From positions 5,100,585 to 5,129,954 of the forward strand of contig NZ_CM000745.1 in NCBI RefSeq assembly GCF_000161455.1: a stretch of 29,370 nt of DNA. Direction: 5' to 3'. The translations under genes were made by a program, and so were the position numbers. The DNA is from Bacillus pseudomycoides DSM 12442 (GTDB taxonomy: Bacteria > Bacillota > Bacilli > Bacillales > Bacillaceae_G). A model generated the notes under the pieces. That model was given only the letters and a program-made list of their open reading frames with translations, searched no databases and was not told where the DNA came from. Positions 16,854-23,602 of the stretch are shown one piece after another. Each line of letters begins with the position of its first letter. The first letter of the stretch is position 1.

Positions 16854-18984
16854 CTCGCTTTTTCTTTAATTTTTCCATTAGGCGAGAGCTAGACTTTTTA
16901 GATAGCTCGCTTTGTACCTTTTCTTTTGTAGAAAAATCAATTACTTCTGCTTTTTCACTAACAGCTGCTGGTGACAAATCGAACTTTTCTTGTTGTCTAT
17001 TTAACTGCTTTTCTATACTTTTATTTTCTCTAATAGATGCAATCTTTTCTCTTTTGCTAGTAGATTTATTTAAAGATTGTTGTTGCTTTTTCTTTGCTTT
17101 TTTAATAATTTCATCCATCTTTGCATCTGTATTAATCGTCAGCTGTATTTGATTAGAACGTTCGATTTCTTCCAATTCACTTCGTAATTGTTGTTGGAAA
17201 ATAATTTCTTCTAAGAAGTCATTGCGATATTGTTGACTTGGCTCAAGTAAAATACAAGACTCGAAGTCCACCCCATTATCATGCGGAATATAAATTTTCT
17301 CTATGTTACGTGGATCATAAACTATCTCGATACTTCTATTCTTAAGTTTTAAATACCATTGTTCTTCAATTGCTTGCTTTGAACTATATAATAGGTTCTT
17401 AAATTTAATACCAGCTCTAGAAATAGTAGCGTTTCCTCGTGGTAAAACATTTAACCTTAGAATATTTCTATCAACAGTTCTTAATCTGCCCTTACGGCTT
17501 TGAATTCCCCAGTTCCATAAATTGATTGGAGTTGGTACTAAGCCATCTGTAATCATTTCTTTTTCCATTGGATATTTATCAACGATTTTATGGTTGTGAT
17601 GAAGCACCAGCGTAATAATTATTGCTGTAAATTCTTTAAGATTTAAGGTCGCATCCAAACGATAATCTCTGTCTCCACGTTCACGATATTCTTTTTGAAT
17701 AGCACCTGGTGCCTTTTGTTTTACCTTTCCATTCAATGTACGGAATTTACGTTCTACAATTCCTTTTAAATCCCCTCGATAAGCAGTTGTATTTTCAATT
17801 TTGATATTTAAATTATTAATTAGATTTTCAACAGAGTAACCTTCAAACTCACCTCGATCAGCAATAATGATTTCGGGTAAATGATATGTAGGCCATTGCT
17901 CCTCAAATATTTCAATCCCATATTGTTTACAAAATTCCACTTTATCAGTGACCATATTATCTAAAGCCATCATCGCTCCGATCCATGATGGACCTTCTAA
18001 ACCCACATATAATCCTGTAACGATACGAGAATACACATCGATTACGGCGTAAATAACTGGTCTACCAATGGCTTTATTTACATCCAAGGAGCTAGCTAAA
18101 TAAATATCTGCGATTGTTGCATCAATTTGAAAACGCGTTCCTGGACCGTTTGTTTCAGATTTCGAATCACTTAAAATTGGTCTATGTTTAGACTCAAATT
18201 CCTTTGCGCTCTTACGGAATTGAATATCTTTTTTTGGATCCTCTAATTTCTTAAACCAATAGTAAAACTGATTATATGAAGGTATTCGACTACCATTCCA
18301 AACTTGGTATTTCACTTCGCCATTCTCTTTATAGCGATCTGAGTAGAAATCACGCAGAATAAAATGGTATACGTCTGTTAATGAATAGTTATTTGTTTTG
18401 CGATAATACTTTTTAATAGCATGTTCAAACTGCAACTTCACTTCATCAGTAATATTAATACCCGTTTGATAATCTCCACTAATATTTACTCTTCGAGGGC
18501 GTCCTGTTTTAGCATTTGTTAAAGATTTGATTTTCCCCTTACCCCCAGAATTTGCGTAGTCCGGTAACATTGCATTTTTGTTCATACCACGCTGCCAATA
18601 ACGACTGAGAAGCTTTTTTACCTTCGTTTTCCCAAGTTCACTTTCCTTAACAATCTCCTGAATCTTATTTTCACGACCTTGTTTATTAAGTAATTCGCTC
18701 ATATTATGAAGAATATATTTTTCAACTGTATACCAATCTTCTTCACGTTTTCGTATTTGCACTTCTGTTAATTCGTTATCTGGAATAGCTTTTGCATAAG
18801 GATCACTAATCACTAGAAGTTCACCTTGTTTAATATCTGTCTGTAAGCTACCATATAATTCTTTTTGAGGCATAGCACTTGTCGTATCAACATTAACGGT
18901 ATACACGTATGATTCTTCAATATCTATTACACGTATTCTCCTAGAATCTTTTACATACTGAAGCACTTGATTAATATAGATCAT
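16828..18984 (-). CDS. tnsB: Transposase TnsB (DDE)
   Basis: 718 residues (Tn7 TnsB is 702). RNase H-like core with D288 (QIDAT), D376 (IIADRGEF) and E411 (GIVERKF), followed by a beta-barrel domain and a basic, glutamine-rich C-terminus (KKAKKKQQQ region) that in Tn7 contacts TnsC. N-terminal helix-turn-helix regions bind the transposon ends. It cuts and joins the 3' ends. The start ATG overlaps the tnsA stop as ATGA (18981-18984); the 3' end overlaps tnsC by 26 bp. All three acidic residues are present, so the enzyme should be active. Confidence 0.96.
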   Translation of the reverse strand: MIYINQVLQYVKDSRRIRVIDIEESYVYTVNVDTTSAMPQKELYGSLQTDIKQGELLVISDPYAKAIPDNELTEVQIRKREEDWYTVEKYILHNMSELLNKQGRENKIQEIVKESELGKTKVKKLLSRYWQRGMNKNAMLPDYANSGGKGKIKSLTNAKTGRPRRVNISGDYQTGINITDEVKLQFEHAIKKYYRKTNNYSLTDVYHFILRDFYSDRYKENGEVKYQVWNGSRIPSYNQFYYWFKKLEDPKKDIQFRKSAKEFESKHRPILSDSKSETNGPGTRFQIDATIADIYLASSLDVNKAIGRPVIYAVIDVYSRIVTGLYVGLEGPSWIGAMMALDNMVTDKVEFCKQYGIEIFEEQWPTYHLPEIIIADRGEFEGYSVENLINNLNIKIENTTAYRGDLKGIVERKFRTLNGKVKQKAPGAIQKEYRERGDRDYRLDATLNLKEFTAIIITLVLHHNHKIVDKYPMEKEMITDGLVPTPINLWNWGIQSRKGRLRTVDRNILRLNVLPRGNATISRAGIKFKNLLYSSKQAIEEQWYLKLKNRSIEIVYDPRNIEKIYIPHDNGVDFESCILLEPSQQYRNDFLEEIIFQQQLRSELEEIERSNQIQLTINTDAKMDEIIKKAKKKQQQSLNKSTSKREKIASIRENKSIEKQLNRQQEKFDLSPAAVSEKAEVIDFSTKEKVQSELSKKSSSRLMEKLKKKRDEKFGKDE

Positions 18985-19820
18985 CCATACTTCACCTTCT
19001 TCAACTTACTTTCATCAATTGACTTAATATCAATTGGTTCCTCTAAATTTAGTGGTTTAAGCATATCTATCACAATAATTTTCTGAGCAAGCAAATGATA
19101 AAAAAGGGTCACACCACTCCCAAAAGGCAAATGTGTATCTGTATCAAATTCACTTGTAATAATACGAATACTACATGAATCGTTTAGTAATCTTTGCATC
19201 AACGATAAAGATAAATCCTCGATGAGCTGTGAACTCATTTCTTGAAATGCATCGTAATCTCGAATATCGTAATAGTCATGAATGTAGCTAATATTCCGTG
19301 CCATTATTTTATGAATCTCTTCCTCTGTAACAATGCCCCAATCAATGTCTCGCCGCTGCCAATACTCTCGCTCGATCTCAAACTTTTCAAGTACACGTTC
19401 CTTCAGTAATTCATCCTTCATTTTGACTGTACGAGCCACTTCAAACACACCTTGTCCTTTATCTACAGTTAATAAAAAATCCGTTGTCATCACAATTGGT
19501 TCACCAGTTTTAGGATTAGTAGGATGCTTAATACCTAATTCATCTGCAATGACAATTGTTTCTTCCAACGGTAGTAAAGGAAATTGCTCACGAATATCAG
19601 CAACAAAATCCGAATGTTCAGTTAAGTAAAAGTAGTTTCGTTCTAAATCCGATAAAAATTCATGTTGCCTACTCGTTTTTATTCCTTTTAAACGAGTTGA
19701 ACGACCTAGAGAGGATACATCTTGAATTTTCAGCCACGGTTTATAATTTGTACCGATACCTGAACCGCGACCTTCTTTTATCCACTTTTCAATTTCAGAT
19801 GTTCTTTTTCTTTTAGACAT
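18981..19820 (-). CDS. tnsA: Transposon endonuclease TnsA
   Basis: 279 residues (Tn7 TnsA 273). N-terminus MSKRKRTSEIEKWIKEGRG resembles Tn7 TnsA (a KIKEGRGQG-like start). Nuclease residues: E60 (LSDLERN), D114 (MTTDFLL) and a Lys at about 133 (ARTVKMK), in the spacing of the restriction-enzyme-like fold of TnsA. It cuts the 5' strands so that, with TnsB, the element is excised cleanly. ATG 19818-19820, with AAAGGGGTG upstream as ribosome binding site. That site is the 3' arm of a hairpin (see leader entry). First gene of the tns operon, 151 bp from the glmS stop. Confidence 0.95.
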   Translation of the reverse strand: MSKRKRTSEIEKWIKEGRGSGIGTNYKPWLKIQDVSSLGRSTRLKGIKTSRQHEFLSDLERNYFYLTEHSDFVADIREQFPLLPLEETIVIADELGIKHPTNPKTGEPIVMTTDFLLTVDKGQGVFEVARTVKMKDELLKERVLEKFEIEREYWQRRDIDWGIVTEEEIHKIMARNISYIHDYYDIRDYDAFQEMSSQLIEDLSLSLMQRLLNDSCSIRIITSEFDTDTHLPFGSGVTLFYHLLAQKIIVIDMLKPLNLEEPIDIKSIDESKLKKVKYG

Positions 19821-19826
19821 AAAAAC

Positions 19827-19868
19827 ACCCCTTTAGATAATCATATCTAAAGGGGTAAAGCATCGCAA
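19827..19868 (-). promoter_or_regulatory. tnsA promoter with ribosome-site-sequestering hairpin
   Basis: Minus strand: -35 TTGCGA (19863-19868), 17-bp spacer, -10 TATGAT (19840-19845). A 13-bp perfect inverted repeat ACCCCTTTAGATA-ATCA-TATCTAAAGGGGT (19827-19856) has the -10 over its loop. The tnsA ribosome binding site AAAGGGGTG is in the arm next to the start codon. The predicted transcript begins inside that arm, so only mRNA from upstream contains both arms. The -35 lies in the innermost TnsB box. Confidence 0.75.
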
Positions 19869-19946
19869 CTTTTTTTAAAACGTCGCGACTTTATTCAAAA
19901 CATCGCATCTTTTTTATAAACATCGCGACTTTATTTCAAATCCACA
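19861..19946 (-). promoter_or_regulatory. Right end of element C: four TnsB-type boxes at 20-bp spacing
   Basis: CATCGCAACTT (19861), CGTCGCGACTT (19881), CATCGCATCTT (19901) and CATCGCGACTT (19921) repeat exactly every 20 bp, then AAATCCACA ends the element at 19946. They form two tandem 40-bp units. Four close boxes on the right match the Tn7 right end. Confidence 0.85.
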
Positions 19947-19951
19947 TAAAA
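19947..19951. repeat. Target-site duplication TAAAA, right of element C
   Basis: Directly follows the right tip and matches 3267-3271. The glmS stop codon starts 20 bp further on. Confidence 0.85.
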
Positions 19952-20005
19952 TTATGAACCTCCCAATCTCCTACTCAACAGTAACAGATTTAGCTAAGTT
20001 ACGTG
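19952..20005 (-). other. attTn7 target region at the 3' end of glmS
   Basis: Covers the spacer after glmS and its last ~11 codons (KPRNLAKSVTVE). In Tn7, TnsD binds this conserved coding segment and insertion falls about 25 bp past the stop; here it is 24-25 bp for elements C and B. Exact TnsD contacts are inferred. Confidence 0.75.
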
Positions 20006-21773
20006 GCTTATCAACATCACACTCGCGGTGAAGCGCTGCGTAGTATGAAATCAGTTGTAATGGAATAACCGCTACAAGCGGTGCTAACGCTTCATGTACA
20101 GCTGGTAATACGAAGCTGTCACCTTCCATTTCTAAGCCTTTCATTGCGATGATACACGGGTTTGCTCCGCGTGCTACTACTTCTTTTACATTGCCGCGAA
20201 TTCCAAGGTTTACGTGCTCTTGTGTAGCAAGCGCGATAACTGGTGTACCTTTTTCGATTAACGCGATTGTACCGTGTTTTAATTCTCCACCAGCAAATCC
20301 TTCTGCTTGGATGTAAGAGATTTCTTTTAGCTTTAACGCACCTTCTAAACCAACATAGAAGTCTACGCTACGTCCGATGAAGAAACAGTTGCGAGTTGTC
20401 GCCAAAAATTGCTTTGCAAGTGCATCCATTTCTTCTTTTTGATTACAAAGTACTTCCATTGCATTGGCTACAAGACCTAATTCGTGTGTTAAGTCAAAAT
20501 CAAGAACTTCACCTTTTGCTTTCGCAATGTCAGCTGCTAAGATTGAAAGCACTGCAAGTTGTGCTGTGTAAGCTTTCGTAGAAGCGACTGCAATTTCTGG
20601 TCCTGCATATAAAGGTAGTGTATAGTCCGCCTCACGAGAAAGCGTAGAACCTGGTACGTTTGTGATTGTCAATGCTTTATGACCCATTTCATTTGTTTGC
20701 ACAAGTACTGCACGGCTATCTGCTGTTTCACCACTTTGTGAAATGTAAATGAAGAATGGTCTTTCTGTTAATAGTGGCATATTGTAAGAGAATTCACTTG
20801 CTACGTGTACTTCTACAGGTACTTTCGCAAATTTTTCGATGAATTGCTTTCCAACAAGACCAGCATGGTAACTTGTTCCACATGCAATAATATAAATACG
20901 ATCGCTATCTAAAATTGCATTACGAATATCTTCATCTAATTCAATTTCGCCATCTTCATTTTGATACTTTTGAATGATATTACGGATTACAAGTGGTTGC
21001 TCATCAATTTCTTTTAACATGAAATGAGGATATGTTCCTTTTTCAATATCACTTGCATCTAATTCCGCTGTAAACGGTGCACGCTCAATCGTTTCACCTT
21101 GTAAGTTTTTAATTGTAATGCTTTCTTGTGTTACGATCACCATTTCTTTATCCATTAACTCGATAAATTGATCTGTAACTTGTAACATTGCCATTGCATC
21201 GCTTGCAACAACATTAAAGTTGTCACCAACACCTACTAATAGCGGGCTTTTGTTTTTAGCAACATAAATCATGTTTGGGTTTTCAGCATCAAGTAAGCCA
21301 ATTGCATAAGAACCATGTAAAATGGATAACGTTTGACGGAATGCGTCTTCTACACTTAATCCTGTGTTGACTTGCTGTTCCATAAGCTGAACGATAATTT
21401 CTGTATCTGTTTCACTTACAAACGTCACATCTTGAAGATATTCTTTTTTCACTAATTCATAGTTTTCAATTACACCATTATGAACTAGTGTAAAGCGTTT
21501 TGACGTACTTTGATGCGGATGTGCATTGACTTTACTTGGAACACCATGTGTTGCCCAGCGTGTATGACCGATTCCCACGCTTGCAGCTACATTTTCATCC
21601 ACGATTTCACGAAGTTTTGCAATACGGCCTTTTTCTTTGAATACAACAACACCGTTCTCTGCCTGTACTGCAATACCCGCTGAATCATATCCACGGTACT
21701 CTAGCTTCTCTAAGCCTTTTAATAAAATTTCTTTTGCATCTTGATCACCAATAAATCCTACGATTCCACACAT
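19971..21773 (-). CDS. glmS: Glutamine-fructose-6-phosphate aminotransferase GlmS
   Basis: 600 residues, full length. N-terminal glutaminase domain with Cys2 as nucleophile (MCGIVGFIGD) and GHTRWATHG; two SIS sugar-isomerase domains (CGTSYHAG, SQSGETADS, then SYIQAEGFAGGELKHG), ending KPRNLAKSVTVE. It makes glucosamine-6-phosphate from fructose-6-phosphate and glutamine, the first step to UDP-GlcNAc and peptidoglycan. It has its own promoter and a glmS ribozyme leader. The ATG at 21773 has only a weak ribosome site (GGCGA). No terminator remains between the stop and element C, so mRNA probably runs into tnsA. Confidence 0.98.
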   Translation of the reverse strand: MCGIVGFIGDQDAKEILLKGLEKLEYRGYDSAGIAVQAENGVVVFKEKGRIAKLREIVDENVAASVGIGHTRWATHGVPSKVNAHPHQSTSKRFTLVHNGVIENYELVKKEYLQDVTFVSETDTEIIVQLMEQQVNTGLSVEDAFRQTLSILHGSYAIGLLDAENPNMIYVAKNKSPLLVGVGDNFNVVASDAMAMLQVTDQFIELMDKEMVIVTQESITIKNLQGETIERAPFTAELDASDIEKGTYPHFMLKEIDEQPLVIRNIIQKYQNEDGEIELDEDIRNAILDSDRIYIIACGTSYHAGLVGKQFIEKFAKVPVEVHVASEFSYNMPLLTERPFFIYISQSGETADSRAVLVQTNEMGHKALTITNVPGSTLSREADYTLPLYAGPEIAVASTKAYTAQLAVLSILAADIAKAKGEVLDFDLTHELGLVANAMEVLCNQKEEMDALAKQFLATTRNCFFIGRSVDFYVGLEGALKLKEISYIQAEGFAGGELKHGTIALIEKGTPVIALATQEHVNLGIRGNVKEVVARGANPCIIAMKGLEMEGDSFVLPAVHEALAPLVAVIPLQLISYYAALHRECDVDKPRNLAKSVTVE

Positions 21774-21967
21774 GTTTAGTCGCCGTTACAAATGCTTACA
21801 TTGCTTTGCGAACATGTAACGACATAGTCCGATCCCATTATTTACATATAAAAAACGGATTACATATTGCTAGCCCTGTAAGTCTGTAACGGCTTTCACC
21901 TTCCTCTCGATTGGGTTTCAGTCCGTATATACTTATACAGCCAGTATTCATCCGTTCTTTTTCCCTC
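21774..21967 (-). other. glmS leader between ribozyme and start codon
   Basis: About 190 bp without a gene. Near the start codon, TGTAACG-type and TTACAT-type segments (21784-21821) can form two mutually exclusive short hairpins: CGTTACA with TGTAACG, or TTACAT with ATGTAA. Possible influence on translation, unproven. Confidence 0.4.
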
Positions 21968-22108
21968 ATCACACTTTTATCTTTGTCCATTGAGTCACCT
22001 CAACGCTTTAAATAAAAGCTTTCGGTTGTGATGAACAACCGGGAGTCATCCGCCGAAATCTCGATAAAACTCCTCCTCGTCAACTACATAACTTGTAGCT
22101 CTGGCGCT
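21968..22108 (-). ncRNA. glmS ribozyme (glucosamine-6-phosphate-activated)
   Basis: The minus strand shows the conserved core: AGCGCCAGAGC at the 5' end, GTTGACGAGGAGGAG, TTATCGAGATTTCGGCGGATG, ACTCCCGGTTGTTC with its P3 hairpin, then the P4/P4.1 region ending TAAAAGTGTG. Self-cleavage is expected between A (22108) and G (22107). In Bacillus, glucosamine-6-phosphate is the cofactor, and the cleaved mRNA is degraded by RNase J1. The 3' border is approximate. Confidence 0.96.
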
Positions 22109-22149
22109 TTCATAATTCATATATTAATTTTGAGAAAAAGAACAAGACC

Positions 22150-22178
22150 ATCTTATAACAAACAGCATAAACCGTCAA
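22150..22178 (-). promoter_or_regulatory. Promoter of glmS
   Basis: Minus strand: -35 TTGACG (22173-22178), 17-bp spacer, -10 TAAGAT (22150-22155), about 40 bp before the ribozyme cleavage site and just after the glmM terminator. Confidence 0.65.
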
Positions 22179-22203
22179 TGAAAAATTTTCATTGTCTATA
22201 AAA

Positions 22204-22244
22204 CATATGAAAAAAGAGCACAAAACGTGCTCCTTTTTCATATG
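22204..22244 (-). terminator. Terminator after glmM
   Basis: An 18-bp stem CATATGAAAAAAGAGCAC with GTGCTCCTTTTTCATATG (one wobble), 5-nt loop, 11 bp past the glmM stop. It separates the cdaA-cdaR-glmM operon from glmS. Confidence 0.85.
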
Positions 22245-22255
22245 AAATTGGCGAA

Positions 22256-23602
22256 TTATTCAGCGCCAACTTCAGCTTTCACAACTTCTACAATACGATG
22301 TACATATCCATCACAAAGTTCTTGTGTTGGTGCTTCTGCCATAACTCGAATAAGTGGCTCTGTTCCAGAAGGACGAACAAGGATACGTCCTTCTCCGTTC
22401 ATTTCTTCTTCTACCACACGGATGATTTCTTTAATTTTCTCATTTTCTAATGCCAGTTTCTTATCTGTTACACGAACGTTCACCAATAATTGTGGGAACT
22501 TTGTCATTTCACCTGCAAGCTCAGACAATGGTTTCTTCGTCATTTTCATGATGTTTACAAGCTGAAGTGCACTTAACATTCCATCTCCAGTTGTAATGTA
22601 ATCAAGCAAGATAATATGACCAGATTGTTCACCACCAAGGTTATAACCGCCGCGTTTCATTTCTTCCATTACATAGCGATCACCAACTGCTGTTTTATCA
22701 CTTGTAATACCGTTTGCTTCAAGTGCTTTGTAGAAACCTAAGTTACTCATAACTGTTGAAACAACTGTGTTATGTTTTAATTGACCAGTTTCTTTCATGT
22801 ACTTCGCACAGATGTACATAATTTGATCCCCATCAACAACGTTTCCTTTTTCATCTACTGCAATTAAACGGTCTCCATCACCATCAAAGGCAAGTCCAAT
22901 ATCTGCACCTTTTTCTTTTACTAATTCTGCTAAACCTTCTGGATGTGTAGAACCAACACCGTCATTAATATTCATGCCGTTTGGTGAAGTACCCATTGTA
23001 GAGATATCAGCTTCTAAATCTGCAAATAAATATGGTGCTAAAGAAGATGTTGCACCATGTGCACAATCTAAAGCAATATGTAAACCTGAGAAATCTTCTT
23101 CTACAGTTTGTTTAATGTATTGTAAGTATTTTTGTCCACCTTCGAAGTAGTCATTCACTTGTCCAAGCTCTGTTCCTGCCGGACGTGGTAATTCATCTAC
23201 TTCTTTATCTAATAAAGCCTCAATCTCAGCTTCTTGCTCATCAGTTAGTTTAAACCCATCTGAACCGAAGAATTTAATTCCATTATCTTGTACTGGGTTA
23301 TGAGATGCTGAAATCATAACACCTGCTTGTGCATCTAATGCTTTTGTTAAGTAAGCAACCCCAGGAGTTGAAATAACGCCAAGGCGCATAACTTCTGCTC
23401 CAGTTGATAATAATCCTGCTACTAACGCACCTTCTAGCATATGACCAGATACTCGTGTGTCACGACCAATAATCACTTTTGGACGATCTGTATCTTTTGT
23501 TAATACATACCCTCCAAAACGACCAATTTTAAACGCTAATTCAGGTGTTAATTCCTTATTCGCGACACCGCGCACACCATCTGTACCAAAATATTTACCC
23601 AT
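22256..23602 (-). CDS. glmM: Phosphoglucosamine mutase GlmM
   Basis: 448 residues from the ATG at 23602. The frame is open further upstream into the cdaR repeats, but MGKYFGTDGVRG is the conserved family start and has GGAGC before it. Active-site Ser100 in GVMISASHNP, metal-binding DGDGDR (240-245), sugar loop GGEQSGH, and phosphate loop RPSGTEPLIRV near the C-terminus. It converts glucosamine-6-phosphate to glucosamine-1-phosphate, the step after GlmS. Its start overlaps the end of cdaR by 8 bp. In B. subtilis GlmM binds and inhibits CdaA, which explains the shared operon. Confidence 0.97.
   Translation of the reverse strand: MGKYFGTDGVRGVANKELTPELAFKIGRFGGYVLTKDTDRPKVIIGRDTRVSGHMLEGALVAGLLSTGAEVMRLGVISTPGVAYLTKALDAQAGVMISASHNPVQDNGIKFFGSDGFKLTDEQEAEIEALLDKEVDELPRPAGTELGQVNDYFEGGQKYLQYIKQTVEEDFSGLHIALDCAHGATSSLAPYLFADLEADISTMGTSPNGMNINDGVGSTHPEGLAELVKEKGADIGLAFDGDGDRLIAVDEKGNVVDGDQIMYICAKYMKETGQLKHNTVVSTVMSNLGFYKALEANGITSDKTAVGDRYVMEEMKRGGYNLGGEQSGHIILLDYITTGDGMLSALQLVNIMKMTKKPLSELAGEMTKFPQLLVNVRVTDKKLALENEKIKEIIRVVEEEMNGEGRILVRPSGTEPLIRVMAEAPTQELCDGYVHRIVEVVKAEVGAE

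Larger units (their letters stand above)
3272..19946. mobile_element. Element C: complete Tn7-like transposon (TnsABCDE) with type I R-M cargo
   Basis: 16,675 bp. Left end TGTAGGATTAAAATAAAG at 3272; right end (minus strand) TGTGGATTTGAAATAAAG from 19946; 5-bp TAAAA duplications on both sides. The right end lies 24 bp past the glmS stop codon, the Tn7 attachment distance, and tnsA is nearest glmS as in Tn7. Gene order from glmS: tnsA, tnsB, tnsC, membrane protein, tnsD, tnsE, hsdR, half-hsdS, hsdM, hsdS, SIR2-like. All tns frames are open and their key motifs are present, so the element may be active. Confidence 0.93.

Noticed and set aside
19861..19946. Short regular repeats resembling a mini CRISPR array
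   Set aside because: The 20-bp period has no spacers; the units are TnsB-type boxes at a transposon end, and no cas gene is present.
3272..19946. CRISPR-associated transposon (CAST)
   Set aside because: There are tnsABC and a TniQ-family gene, but the latter is a full-length TnsD next to glmS, with TnsE. No Cascade, Cas12k or CRISPR array is seen.
22227..22565. Plus-strand frame opposite glmM
   Set aside because: Antisense shadow of a highly conserved essential gene, with no ribosome binding site.
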